Positions 41,516-50,997 of a stretch of 64,000 bases of DNA are shown here, in pieces. A program made the position numbers and the translations under genes. Where the stretch lies: assembly GCA_958367245.1 (NCBI GenBank), contig CATXEA010000013.1, positions 27,416 to 91,415 of the forward strand. Direction: 5' to 3'. This stretch comes from an uncultured Blautia sp. Its GTDB lineage: Bacteria > Bacillota > Clostridia > Lachnospirales > Lachnospiraceae. The notes under the pieces are model-generated. The model saw only the letters and a list, made by a program, of their open reading frames with translations. It ran no database searches and was not told where the DNA came from. Each line of letters opens with the position of its first letter. Positions within the stretch are counted from its first letter, which is position 1.

Positions 41516-43338
41516 AAGCCTGCCTCCTCAAGAAATCTTGAAGGTTCCTTTTCTCTGTCATACTGGCGTTTCACGCTGCACAGCATAAGCTTTTTTTTCG
41601 CCCTTGTCATGCCCACATAAAACAGCCTGCGCTCTTCCTCCAGCGCTTCTGCAAGAACCGCTTTTTTGTAAGGAATATTCCCCTCATTTACATTCAGGAT
41701 ATATACAGCGTCAAATTCCAGTCCTTTCACAGCATGGAGCGTTGATACAGTCACTCCCTGCCCTCTGCCTTTTTGCTTCTTCGCCTGCTCTGAAAGTTTC
41801 TTTGTGTAATCCTCCATATGGGCTTCCCAGTCTTCCAGACTCTTCATCCCTTTCGCGCTCTCCTGAATACGGTCAAGCGTTTCCAGCAGTTCTTCCGGTT
41901 TTATTTTACGATATTGTGCGTATTCGCGCAAGTATTCTTCGTAACCCATTCCCTTTCTGATGAAATTTATCTGGGCAAAAGGCGCCATAGTACCCAAAAT
42001 ACGAAGATGGGTTTCCAATGTGGTGATTCTGTCGCACATCCAGTCCTTATCTTTGTAAAATTCCTTCAGGGCGCGAAAGCTTACGACTGCATCCAAAAGA
42101 GCCTCCCTTGCGATATAACGATTGGGCCGGTTCATAATCTCCAGAAAGGTCTTTCTGCTTCTGTCTCCCGCCGCCATATGAAGATATGCAAGAAGGTTTC
42201 TGCATATCCAGTGCTGAAAGAGATTGGGAAGCTGCTCTTTCATAATAAAAGGAACCTGATATTCCATCAGCGCGCCGATCAGCCCCTCTGCCTCCTGATT
42301 CGTCCTTAGAAGAATGGCAGTATCATCCGGCAGTTCTCCCCTGTCCATACGTTTCCTTATCTCAGAAACAACGAAAGCGTATTCCTGTCCCGGGTTTTCG
42401 AATTCTTTATATCTGACCGGTTCTCCCTCCTCATTGGGTGTAGACAGTTTTTTCCTGAAACGCTTCTTATTGAAGTCAATAACCTCCATCGCGGTTTTGA
42501 GGATTTCCTTTGAGCAGCGGTAATTCACATCAAGAAGCACTGTTTCCGCTTTTGGGTAATCCTTTGTAAAATTCAGCATAATCTCCGGTCTTGCCCCGCG
42601 GAAATGATAAATGGACTGGTCGTCGTCCCCGACAATAAAAAGATTATCCTCCGGTGCAGCCAGCATACGGATAATCTCATACTGAAGTCTGTTAATATCC
42701 TGAAACTCATCTACAAGAATATAGGCAAACCGTTTCTGCCAGATTCGAAGAATATCCTTTCTCTGTCTGAAAAGCTCATAGCAGCACAGAATCATATCGT
42801 CAAAATCCAGCTTCCGTCTCTCTTTTAATGTTTTTCGATAGCCCTTGAAAATATCACGGAAAATCTCGTCTGAGCAGCAGGACGCGTAGTAATGTTCCAG
42901 AGAAATGCCTCCCCCCTTCACAACACTGATTTCCCTTGCTACTTCTTCCAGAAAATCTCCCTCCTGCTCCATCTCCTGTCCGTAAAGCGCCGTCATTTCC
43001 CGGAGAATCTCAAACTTTTCTTCCTCTGAGAGTATATTCGCAGCACCAAGCCCATAGGCAGCTTTCAGGATTCCGTAAAATATGCCGTGAAAGGTTCCAA
43101 AGGTCACTTCGCTTTTTTCTTTCCCCACAAACTTCAAAAATCGCTCCCGCATCTCCAGAGCCGCAGCTCTTGAAAATGTTACGACAAGAACAGAAGACGC
43201 AGGTATCTTTCCCTGTCCTGTCATATATGCAGTTCTCTCTGCGATTACGGAAGTTTTCCCCGAACCGGGGCCTGCCAGAACCATCATAGGTCCTGACAGG
43301 TGAGCGATTGCCCTTATTTGAGATGGATTTCTTTTCAT
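41512..43338 (-). CDS. UvrD/PcrA-like superfamily 1 DNA helicase
   Basis: 608 residues with ordered SF1 motifs: I LAGPGSGKTSV, Ia VVTFSRAAALEMRER, II ILVDEFQDIN, III GDDDQSIYHFRGA, IV LDVNYRCS, V VSTLHAVKGLEFDAVYI, VI EERRLFYVGMTRAKKKL. About 130 residues shorter than PcrA, lacking the usual C-terminal extension, so it is probably a paralogue rather than the housekeeping PcrA. 8 bp before gltX stop; co-transcribed. Confidence 0.92.
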   Translation of the reverse strand: MKRNPSQIRAIAHLSGPMMVLAGPGSGKTSVIAERTAYMTGQGKIPASSVLVVTFSRAAALEMRERFLKFVGKEKSEVTFGTFHGIFYGILKAAYGLGAANILSEEEKFEILREMTALYGQEMEQEGDFLEEVAREISVVKGGGISLEHYYASCCSDEIFRDIFKGYRKTLKERRKLDFDDMILCCYELFRQRKDILRIWQKRFAYILVDEFQDINRLQYEIIRMLAAPEDNLFIVGDDDQSIYHFRGARPEIMLNFTKDYPKAETVLLDVNYRCSKEILKTAMEVIDFNKKRFRKKLSTPNEEGEPVRYKEFENPGQEYAFVVSEIRKRMDRGELPDDTAILLRTNQEAEGLIGALMEYQVPFIMKEQLPNLFQHWICRNLLAYLHMAAGDRSRKTFLEIMNRPNRYIAREALLDAVVSFRALKEFYKDKDWMCDRITTLETHLRILGTMAPFAQINFIRKGMGYEEYLREYAQYRKIKPEELLETLDRIQESAKGMKSLEDWEAHMEDYTKKLSEQAKKQKGRGQGVTVSTLHAVKGLEFDAVYILNVNEGNIPYKKAVLAEALEEERRLFYVGMTRAKKKLMLCSVKRQYDREKEPSRFLEEAGL

Positions 43339-43346
43339 ATGATTTT

Positions 43347-44795
43347 TCAGCTTAATTTTTCGATTGCCGCCTTTACACGTTTAATTGTCTCATCTTTGCC
43401 GATAATCTCCATAATCTCTGTTGCCCCGGCAGGTGTCATCTGTTTGCCGGAAACAGCAGTACGAAGCGGCCACATTACAAAACCATTCTTATAGCCGTGC
43501 TCTTTTACAAAAGCGCTTAAGGTTTCGAATAACGGATCGTTTCTGTAATCTTCCTGCGCTTCCAGAACAGGCAGTACCTCTTTTAAAACTGCAAGAGAGG
43601 TTTCTTCATTTGTTTTCATCTTTTTGTGACAGTACATGGAGCTGTCGTATTCCGGTACTTCCTCAAAGAAATCTATAAGAGCCGGAATATCAGGGAAGGT
43701 TTCGATTCTTGTCTGAACCATTCCTGCAATTTTTTTGAAATCATAATCCTTTTTCAGCACTTCTTTCATGTATGGAAGGGCTTTTTCAAAAAATACGTCC
43801 GGATCCATTGCCTTAATATATTCGCCGTTCATCCAGCGAAGCTTCGCGATGTCAAAAACAGCCGGAGATTTGTTGATATGATGATAGTCAAAGGCTTCTA
43901 CCAGTTCCTCAAGAGTGAAAATCTCTCTGTTGTCAGACGGGCTCCATCCAAGAAGCGCCACATAATTAATGATCGCCTCGGAAACAAATCCCTGCTCCAG
44001 TAAATCTTCGAAAGAGGAGTGACCGGAACGCTTGGAAAGTTTCTGATGTGTCTCGTCTGTGATGAGAGGACAGTGTACATATACCGGAACTTCCCATCCG
44101 AAAGCTTCGTAAATACGGTTGTATTTCGGAGAAGAAGAAAGGTATTCGTTTCCTCTTACCACATGTGTAATCTGCATTAAATGGTCGTCAATTACATTTG
44201 CAAAGTTATAAGTCGGATATCCGTCGGATTTAATCAGGATCAGATCTTCCATTTCCTCATTGTTTACTGTGATGTCACCGTAAATCACATCGTGGAAAGT
44301 TGTTGTGCCTTCTGTAGGCATGTTGAAACGGATTACATAGGACTCGCCTGCTGCAAGACGTCTCTCTACCTCTTCTTTCGGAAGATGAAGGCAGCGCTTG
44401 TCATAAATGGAAATCTCTTTTCCTGCTACCACTCGCTTCATGCTCTCCAGCTCTTCACCCTTGCAGAAACAATAGTATGCGTCTCCCTGTTCGATGAGCT
44501 GTTTCGCATATTTCAGATAAATACCTGATGCCTGACGCTCACTCTGAACGTAAGGTCCGAAGCCCTTGTCTTTATCCGGTCCTTCATCGTGAAGAAGACC
44601 TGTCTTTTCCATGGTGCGGTTGATGATGTCTACAGCACCTTCCACATAACGCTGCTGGTCTGTATCTTCGATACGGAGGATGAAATCTCCTCCCTCATGC
44701 TTGGTGATCAGATATGCATATAAAGCAGTTCTTAAATTACCTACATGCATTCTTCCTGTTGGGCTTGGTGCAAATCTTGTTCTCAGTTTACTCAT
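43347..44795 (-). CDS. gltX: Glutamyl-tRNA synthetase
   Basis: 482 residues of class I synthetase: HIGH-type FAPSPTGRMHVGNLRTALYAYL, KMSKS-type HQKLSKRSGHSSFEDLL, and anticodon-binding helical domain in the C-terminal third. AGGAGATA precedes ATG 44795. It heads a unit gltX - helicase - phosphopantetheinyl transferase - spoIIIAA-AH. Because glnS is also present, tRNA-Gln may be charged directly. Confidence 0.97.
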   Translation of the reverse strand: MSKLRTRFAPSPTGRMHVGNLRTALYAYLITKHEGGDFILRIEDTDQQRYVEGAVDIINRTMEKTGLLHDEGPDKDKGFGPYVQSERQASGIYLKYAKQLIEQGDAYYCFCKGEELESMKRVVAGKEISIYDKRCLHLPKEEVERRLAAGESYVIRFNMPTEGTTTFHDVIYGDITVNNEEMEDLILIKSDGYPTYNFANVIDDHLMQITHVVRGNEYLSSSPKYNRIYEAFGWEVPVYVHCPLITDETHQKLSKRSGHSSFEDLLEQGFVSEAIINYVALLGWSPSDNREIFTLEELVEAFDYHHINKSPAVFDIAKLRWMNGEYIKAMDPDVFFEKALPYMKEVLKKDYDFKKIAGMVQTRIETFPDIPALIDFFEEVPEYDSSMYCHKKMKTNEETSLAVLKEVLPVLEAQEDYRNDPLFETLSAFVKEHGYKNGFVMWPLRTAVSGKQMTPAGATEIMEIIGKDETIKRVKAAIEKLS

Positions 44796-44895
44796 AACTT
44801 ATCTCCTATACTTTATCTGCCGTCTGTTTCCTTCCGGCAGGTATTCTTCCATTTTTACTATGAAATAACGGGTATAAATGTACCCACAGTTCAGT

Positions 44896-44925
44896 ATTAT
44901 ATACCTAATTCCCCCTCTATGTCTA
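44896..44925 (-). promoter_or_regulatory. Promoter of gltX
   Basis: Minus strand TAGACA (44925-44920), 18-bp spacer, TATAAT (44901-44896). Just downstream, GGGTA-N6-TACCC (44870-44885) and CTGCCG / CGGCAG flank an ~90-nt leader; these could be small regulatory hairpins. Confidence 0.7.
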
Positions 44926-44945
44926 TAGAATTTTTACATAGTTTA

Positions 44946-44967
44946 AGCCCCGCACTCAGGCGGGGCT
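44946..44967 (-). terminator. GC-rich hairpin after accDA
   Basis: AGCCCCGC / GCGGGGCT, perfect 8-bp stem, 6-nt loop, 6 bp past the accDA stop. The tail is CTTAAAC, not a clear U-run, so termination may be weak. Confidence 0.65.
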
Positions 44968-44972
44968 CAGAT

Positions 44973-46682
44973 TTACAGACCTCTGAATCTGTCGTATTTT
45001 CCGGCAGCGATTTCTTCGCCGCTTTTATCTTTAAACTGTTTCAGGAATTTTTTCATGCAGATTTTCATATACTCGGAAATCTCATCGAGATTTTCTTCTT
45101 CTGCCGGAGACTCCTCCGGAATAATCCGCTCTATCATGCCCATTTCCATGAGCTGCGCTGCCGTTACCTTCATCACCTCTGCTGCCTCAGGCGCTTTCCT
45201 GCTGTCTTTCCACAAGATTGAGGCAAAGCCCTCCGGAGAAAGAATCGTGTATGTGGCATTTTCCATCATCCACACCTCATTTCCCACAGCAAGTGCAAGC
45301 GCGCCTCCGCTTCCGCCTTCTCCGATTACAATAGAGAGTACCGGAACTTTCAGGTCTGACATTTCCATAAGATTGCGGGCAATGGCTTCTCCCTGTCCGC
45401 GCTCCTCTGCCTCCAGTCCGCAGAACGCTCCCGGCGTATCAATAAATGTAATTACCGCTCTTCCAAACTTCTCCGCCTGCTTCATAAGGCGAAGCGCCTT
45501 GCGGTATCCTTCCGGAGAAGGCATTCCGAAGTTTCTGCTGATGTTCTCCTTCGTGGTTCTGCCCTTCTGAATCCCGATCACAGTCACAGGCTGTCCGTCC
45601 AGAGACGCAATACCGCCTACAACTGCCCCATCGTCGCGAAAAGCTCTGTCCCCGTGAAATTCCATAAAATCATCAAAGACAGCAGAAATATACGCAAGCG
45701 CAGATGGCCGGCTGCTGCTTCTTGCAATCTGCACCCTTTCCCAGGCAGAAAGCGCGCCTGATTTTTTCGCTTTTTTCTTCTTTCCGAAAGTTTCAATCTC
45801 CCTTGCAGGCTTCTCCATCGGAAACTCCCCATATCCGCCTTTGAAACTGTGCATTTTTAAAAGCCGGATTAATGTCTTTTTCATATCTTCCCTTGGCACA
45901 ATTCCATCGATTATTCCATGTTCCAGAAGAAACTCCGGTCTTTGGAACCCTTCCGGAAGCTTCTGCCCGATAGTCTGCGCGATTACACGGGGACCTGCGA
46001 ACCCTACCAGCGCTCCCGGTTCTGCAAGAATCAGATCTCCCAGCATGGCAAAGCTTGCAGTCACTCCCCCTGTTGTAGGGTCTGTAAGAACTGAAAAATA
46101 GGGCAGCCCCGCTTTGGAATGGCGTTTGATCGCCGCAGAAGTTTTCGCCATCTGCATCAGCGATACCATACCCTCCTGCATTCTGGCTCCGCCGGAACAG
46201 CAGAACAAAATCACCGGCATTTTGCGTTTTGTCGCTTCCTCAAAAGCTCTTGTGATTTTTTCCCCCACAACATATCCCATACTTGCCATCATAAATCTTG
46301 CGTCCATCACACCGATAACTGCCGCCATCCCGCCTATGGAAGCCTCCCCTATGAGAATGGCTTCGTCGAGATGCGTTTTTTCCTTCAGCTCCCTGATTTT
46401 TTCAGGATAGCCCGGATATTCCAGCGGATTGCTGTTTTCGATTCCTGCAAACCATTCTGAAAAAGACCCTTCATCTACAAGAGAGCGGATTCTCGTCTTT
46501 GCCTTAATACGGAAATATCCGCCGCATTTCGGACAGACGTAGGAGTGATTGCGAACATCCTCCTTATAAACAGTCTCTCCGCATTTCGGGCATTTCACCC
46601 ATAAACCCTCAGGTACGGAAGGGATGGCTTCCGTTTCTTCTTTCGGCGCTGTCTTTTTAAAAAATTTTCTCAAGTCTGCCAT
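44973..46682 (-). CDS. accDA: Acetyl-CoA carboxylase carboxyltransferase, fused beta-alpha (AccDA)
   Basis: 569 residues combining AccD (1-~285) and AccA (~310-569). The AccD part has a zinc ribbon (WVKCPKCGETVY..YVCPKCGGYF) and the crotonase-fold CSGGARMQEG. The AccA part begins SAWERVQIARSSSRPSALAYI and has IGEGGSGGALALAVG and SPEGFASILW. The linker is rich in lysine (KKKKAKKSG). It transfers CO2 from biotin to acetyl-CoA. Fusion is usual in Lachnospiraceae but not in Bacillus. Last gene of the fatty-acid operon. Confidence 0.95.
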   Translation of the reverse strand: MADLRKFFKKTAPKEETEAIPSVPEGLWVKCPKCGETVYKEDVRNHSYVCPKCGGYFRIKAKTRIRSLVDEGSFSEWFAGIENSNPLEYPGYPEKIRELKEKTHLDEAILIGEASIGGMAAVIGVMDARFMMASMGYVVGEKITRAFEEATKRKMPVILFCCSGGARMQEGMVSLMQMAKTSAAIKRHSKAGLPYFSVLTDPTTGGVTASFAMLGDLILAEPGALVGFAGPRVIAQTIGQKLPEGFQRPEFLLEHGIIDGIVPREDMKKTLIRLLKMHSFKGGYGEFPMEKPAREIETFGKKKKAKKSGALSAWERVQIARSSSRPSALAYISAVFDDFMEFHGDRAFRDDGAVVGGIASLDGQPVTVIGIQKGRTTKENISRNFGMPSPEGYRKALRLMKQAEKFGRAVITFIDTPGAFCGLEAEERGQGEAIARNLMEMSDLKVPVLSIVIGEGGSGGALALAVGNEVWMMENATYTILSPEGFASILWKDSRKAPEAAEVMKVTAAQLMEMGMIERIIPEESPAEEENLDEISEYMKICMKKFLKQFKDKSGEEIAAGKYDRFRGL

Positions 46683-46738
46683 TTTCCTACTCCTATTTTA
46701 AACAGGAACTCCGGATTGTTCCTGTAACTAAAGATAAG

Positions 46739-48085
46739 TTATAAATCCGGATAATGTTCCGGAATAAATCCTGTCGTAATATTTCCTTCCCGAAAATCAG
46801 GGGTATTTAAAAGCTCATACTGAAAATCAATATTTGTCTTCACACCCTCGATCACTACTTCTCCCAGTGTACTGACCATCTTTCTGATCGCGCTTGGACG
46901 GTCACGGTCATAAACGATAACCTTCACTATCATGGAATCGTAGTTAGGCGGAATGGAATATCCGTTAAAGACTGCCGTATCCATTCGCACACCATTGCCG
47001 CCAGGCAGGTGAAGATTCGTAATTGTTCCCGGACAGGGCATAAAATGGTTCTCCGGGTCTTCTGCATTGATTCTGCACTCGATTGCATGTCCGCGAAGAA
47101 CGATGTCCTCCTGAGCAACGCTGAGCGGCTCCCCTGCTGCCACACGAATCTGTTCTTTGATTAAATCCACACCGGATACAAACTCGGAAACAGGATGCTC
47201 TACCTGAATTCTGGTATTCATTTCCATAAAGTAGAATTCTCCTGATTTGTCCAGAAGAAACTCAATGGTTCCCGCGCTTTCGTATCCCACTGCTTTCGCT
47301 GCTCTGACTGCGGTATCTCCCATTTTTTTGCGAAGCTCCTCCGAAAGAGCCGAGCATGGAGATTCCTCTATCAATTTCTGGTGACGTCTCTGAATCGAAC
47401 AGTCCCTCTCTCCGAGATGTACCACATTACCAAACTTATCTGCTACAATCTGCACCTCCACATGTCTCGGACATTCTACGAATTTTTCCAGATACATGGT
47501 ATCATCTGCGAAAGAACGAATAGATTCCTGCTGTGCAGTACAGAAAAACTTTTCAAATTCTTCCTCGTTTCCGGCTACGCGCATTCCTTTTCCGCCGCCT
47601 CCTGAGGATGCCTTAATCATCACCGGATACCCAATCTGCGCCGCTGCCTTTCTGGCTTCCTCCACAGTAAAAACAGGCTCCTCTGTTCCGGGAACAACAG
47701 GCACCCCAGCCTGACGCATCGTATTTTTTGCCTCAGATTTATTTCCCATTCTTGAAATAACTTCCGCTGAAGGACCGATAAACGTAACATTACATTTCCG
47801 GCACATTTCTACAAAACGGCTGTTTTCGGAGAGAAATCCAAATCCCGGATGAATCGCCTGCGCCTTCGTGGCTACAGTAGCGCTTAAAATACGCTCCATG
47901 TTCAGATAACTGTCTGAAGAAGCTGCCCTGCCGATACAAACCGCCTCGTCTGCAAGCTGTGTGTGAAGGGCGTCTCTGTCTGCCTCAGAATAAACCGCAA
48001 CTGTGCGGATTCCCATTTCCCGACATGCGCGAATGATACGCACCGCAATTTCTCCGCGGTTTGCAATCAAAATTTTACTAAACAT
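46739..48085 (-). CDS. accC: Biotin carboxylase
   Basis: 448 residues, ATP-grasp enzyme carboxylating biotin on AccB. KILIANRGEIAVRIIRACREMGI, ATP loop KASSGGGGKGMRVA, active site FMEMNTRIQVEHPVSE with the catalytic Arg, and RGHAIECRINAEDP. Starts 3 bp after the fabZ stop. Confidence 0.97.
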   Translation of the reverse strand: MFSKILIANRGEIAVRIIRACREMGIRTVAVYSEADRDALHTQLADEAVCIGRAASSDSYLNMERILSATVATKAQAIHPGFGFLSENSRFVEMCRKCNVTFIGPSAEVISRMGNKSEAKNTMRQAGVPVVPGTEEPVFTVEEARKAAAQIGYPVMIKASSGGGGKGMRVAGNEEEFEKFFCTAQQESIRSFADDTMYLEKFVECPRHVEVQIVADKFGNVVHLGERDCSIQRRHQKLIEESPCSALSEELRKKMGDTAVRAAKAVGYESAGTIEFLLDKSGEFYFMEMNTRIQVEHPVSEFVSGVDLIKEQIRVAAGEPLSVAQEDIVLRGHAIECRINAEDPENHFMPCPGTITNLHLPGGNGVRMDTAVFNGYSIPPNYDSMIVKVIVYDRDRPSAIRKMVSTLGEVVIEGVKTNIDFQYELLNTPDFREGNITTGFIPEHYPDL

Positions 48086-48088
48086 CTG

Positions 48089-48520
48089 TTATGCTCCTAC
48101 TGCAAAGGTAAGCTCTGCCACAACGGCAACCTTACCGTCCTGATTTACCGCCTTTGCCCTGCCGACGCCAATCGGTCCTTTCTCCTTAATGATTTCCACT
48201 TCCAGAGAAAGCACATCTCCGGGGACTACCTTTGTCTTGAATTTTGCATTGTTAATCGCACCGAAATATGCGATTTTTCCCTTATTTTCCGGTTTGCTTA
48301 AAATCGCTACAGCTCCCGTCTGCGCGAGCGCTTCCACGATCAGAACTCCCGGCATCACCGGCTCCTGCGGAAAATGTCCTCCAAAAAACGGTTCATTATA
48401 TGTCACGCATTTACGTCCCACTGCGCGTACTCCGGGTTCCAGTTCCTCAATTGTATCAATTAACAGAAACGGCTGTCTGTGGGGAATAATTTCCATAATT
48501 TCTTTTGTTGACAACTTCAT
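48089..48520 (-). CDS. fabZ: 3-Hydroxyacyl-ACP dehydratase FabZ
   Basis: 143 residues, hot-dog fold. Catalytic His is in PHRQPFLLID, and FGGHFPQEPVMPGVLIVEALAQTGA holds the Glu/Asp active-site helix. Removes water from 3-hydroxyacyl-ACP. Operon position between accB and accC is the usual clostridial order. Confidence 0.97.
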   Translation of the reverse strand: MKLSTKEIMEIIPHRQPFLLIDTIEELEPGVRAVGRKCVTYNEPFFGGHFPQEPVMPGVLIVEALAQTGAVAILSKPENKGKIAYFGAINNAKFKTKVVPGDVLSLEVEIIKEKGPIGVGRAKAVNQDGKVAVVAELTFAVGA

Positions 48521-48538
48521 AACAGTATTCCTCCTTTA

Positions 48539-48982
48539 CTACCCGATCACGAACATCGGCTGTCCGAATTCCACCATCTGCTCGTTTTTTACAAGAATCT
48601 CTTTCACTGTCCCGTCATATTCTGATTCAATCTCATTCATTAATTTCATCGCTTCCACAATTCCGAGAACCTGTCCTTTTTTTACAGTATCTCCTTCTTT
48701 GACGAAAGGCTCGCTTTCCGGAGATGCAGACTGATAAAATGTTCCAACCAGCGGTGATTTCACTATGTTTCCTGTTCTCTCTTCTGCTTTTTCTTCTTCC
48801 TGAACCGCAGCCGGCTGTACTGCCGAAATCTGAGGCTGCGCCAGAGGAGCTGTCACTGTAATCTGCTTTGTCTCTTTGTTTGTTTCCATGGAGATTTTTG
48901 TCTCTCCGTCCTGAATCTCGAACTCTGTCAGATTAGAATCACTGACTGCCTTTATAAGATCTATAATCTGCCCAAATTCCAT
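48539..48982 (-). CDS. accB: Biotin carboxyl carrier protein
   Basis: 147 residues: flexible Glu/Pro/Gln-rich linker (about 40-75) and the C-terminal biotinyl domain with VEAMKLMNEIESEYDGTV, Lys of EAMKLM being the biotin site. 29 bp after fabF. Confidence 0.96.
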   Translation of the reverse strand: MEFGQIIDLIKAVSDSNLTEFEIQDGETKISMETNKETKQITVTAPLAQPQISAVQPAAVQEEEKAEERTGNIVKSPLVGTFYQSASPESEPFVKEGDTVKKGQVLGIVEAMKLMNEIESEYDGTVKEILVKNEQMVEFGQPMFVIG

Positions 48983-49011
48983 TTTTCGTCTCCTATTACA
49001 GGTATTTCCTG

Positions 49012-50247
49012 TTATTCTGCATTTTTTTTCAGAAGAATCGCTGCGTTGTGACCTCCAAACCCAAGAGAATTGCTCAGCGCATACTGAATCTCCATCTCTA
49101 CAGGCCCTTTTGTCACATAATCAAGGTCACATTCTTCATCCGGCACCTGATACCCAACTGTTTCATGGATAAAGCCCTCCTGAAGCTCTTTTACACAGGC
49201 AATGGCTTCCACTGCTCCGGCTGCTCCCAGAAGATGTCCAATCATAGATTTGGTGGAGTTGATTTTCATTTCCCCTGCATGTTCTCCAAATACAGTTTTA
49301 ATCGCCTTTGTCTCAAAAAGATCATTGTGATGTGTACTTGTTCCATGTGCATTGATATACCAGACGTCGTCTGTGGAAATTCCGGCTTCTTTTATCGCGT
49401 CTTCCATTGCCCTTGCTGCTCCGGAACCGTCTTCAATCGGAGAAGTGATATGATAAGCGTCTGCCGTTGCTCCATATCCGACTACCTCTGCAAGAATTTT
49501 TGCGCCGCGCGCCTTTGCATGTTCCAGCTCTTCCAGAACAAGAACACCTGCGCCTTCGCCCATTACGAAGCCGTCTCTCTCCTTGTCAAAAGGTACGGAA
49601 CATCTTTTCGGGTCTGTGGATGTGGAAAGCGCAGTAAGGGCAGCAAATCCGCCAAGACCGATCGGAGTAATCGCAGCTTCCGTTCCGCCAGCAAACATAA
49701 CGTCTGCATCACCGCACTGAATACTTCTGAACGCCTCTCCAATGGAGTGAGTACCTGTTGCACAGGCAGTCACTACGTTAATATTTTTTCCTCTGAGTCC
49801 AAGCTGGATAGAAACATTTCCTGCCGCCATGTTGGAAATCATAAGAGGGACAAGAAGCGGATTAATTCGATTCGGTCCCTTTTCTGTCAGGGTTTTGTAT
49901 GCAGTCTCCACAACCTGAAGGCTGCCGATTCCGCTTCCCAGACTGCATCCTACACGGAAAGCGTCTTCTTTTTCCATGTCAAGACCGGACTCCTTCATCG
50001 CCTCCTTTGCCGCTGCAACAGCAAACTGGCAAAACGGCGCCATACGTTTGGCAGCCTTGAAATCCATGAAATCTTTTGCCTGAAATCCCTTTACTTCCGC
50101 TGCCAGATGCGCTTTGAAATCTGTCGTATCAAAATAAGAAATCTCGCCAAATCCAATTTCCCCTTTTTTGACATTCTCCCAGAATTCTTCCACATTTAAA
50201 CCAATCGGGGTAATTGCCCCCATTCCTGTAATTACTACTCTGCGCAT
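49012..50247 (-). CDS. fabF: 3-Oxoacyl-ACP synthase II (FabF)
   Basis: 411 residues, thiolase fold. Catalytic Cys in VVTACATGTHSIGEAF, His residues in NAHGTSTHHNDLFE and SMIGHLLGAAGAVEA. Elongates acyl-ACP with malonyl-ACP. 9 bp after fabG. Confidence 0.97.
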   Translation of the reverse strand: MRRVVITGMGAITPIGLNVEEFWENVKKGEIGFGEISYFDTTDFKAHLAAEVKGFQAKDFMDFKAAKRMAPFCQFAVAAAKEAMKESGLDMEKEDAFRVGCSLGSGIGSLQVVETAYKTLTEKGPNRINPLLVPLMISNMAAGNVSIQLGLRGKNINVVTACATGTHSIGEAFRSIQCGDADVMFAGGTEAAITPIGLGGFAALTALSTSTDPKRCSVPFDKERDGFVMGEGAGVLVLEELEHAKARGAKILAEVVGYGATADAYHITSPIEDGSGAARAMEDAIKEAGISTDDVWYINAHGTSTHHNDLFETKAIKTVFGEHAGEMKINSTKSMIGHLLGAAGAVEAIACVKELQEGFIHETVGYQVPDEECDLDYVTKGPVEMEIQYALSNSLGFGGHNAAILLKKNAE

Positions 50248-50256
50248 AAAAACCTC

Positions 50257-50997
50257 CTATATGTTCATGCCGCCGTCTACACTGATGACCTGACCTGTAA
50301 TATAATCTGCTTTTTCGGAAGCCAGAAATGCAACCATTGCCGCAATCTCCGACGGCTTCCCGAATCTTCCCAGCGGAATCTGTTTACATGCTGCCTCTTT
50401 TATGTCCCCGGAAAGAACCTCTGTCATTTCTGTATCAACAAATCCGGGCGCAACTGCGTTTACCGTAATCCCACGGCTGCAAAGCTCTCTTGCCATAGTT
50501 TTCGTAAGACCGATTACTCCCGCCTTTGACGCTGCATAATTAGCCTGTCCCGCATTTCCCAGAATACCGGAAACCGAGGAAATGTTGATGATTTTTCCGC
50601 TTTTTTGTTTCAGCATCTGCCTTGAAAAATGACGTATCGTATTGAAAGTTCCTTTTAAATTAACATTCAGCACTGCGTCAAAATCTTCTTCTTTCATTTT
50701 CATAATCAGATTGTCACGGGTGATTCCCGCATTGTTCACCAGAATATCCAGTCTTCCGTGAGTTTTGACGATATCCTTTGCCATCGCCTCACAACTCTGA
50801 AAATCACTGACGTCGCACGGATAAAGGAATGCTTTTCCTCCTTCTGACTCAATACTGTTTTTTACTTCTTCTGCCCGTTCCCGGGAACCGTTATAATTTA
50901 TAATAACAGACGCCCCCTCTTTTGCAAGCGTCATTGCAATCTCACGGCCAATTCCCCTGCTTGCCCCTGTGACGAGAGCTACTTTATTTTCCAACAT
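50257..50997 (-). CDS. fabG: 3-Oxoacyl-ACP reductase FabG
   Basis: 246-residue short-chain dehydrogenase: cofactor loop VTGASRGIGREIAM, NNAGITRDNLIMKM, catalytic Ser/Tyr/Lys in INISSVSGILGNAGQANYAASKAGV, and the C-terminal YITGQVISVDGGMNI. Directly abuts fabD (50997/50998). Confidence 0.97.
   Translation of the reverse strand: MLENKVALVTGASRGIGREIAMTLAKEGASVIINYNGSRERAEEVKNSIESEGGKAFLYPCDVSDFQSCEAMAKDIVKTHGRLDILVNNAGITRDNLIMKMKEEDFDAVLNVNLKGTFNTIRHFSRQMLKQKSGKIINISSVSGILGNAGQANYAASKAGVIGLTKTMARELCSRGITVNAVAPGFVDTEMTEVLSGDIKEAACKQIPLGRFGKPSEIAAMVAFLASEKADYITGQVISVDGGMNI

Noticed and set aside
49048..50199. 383-aa plus-strand open frame
   Set aside because: It is the complement of fabF, which has full catalytic motifs and operon context; the plus-strand product is cysteine/lysine-rich with no family features.
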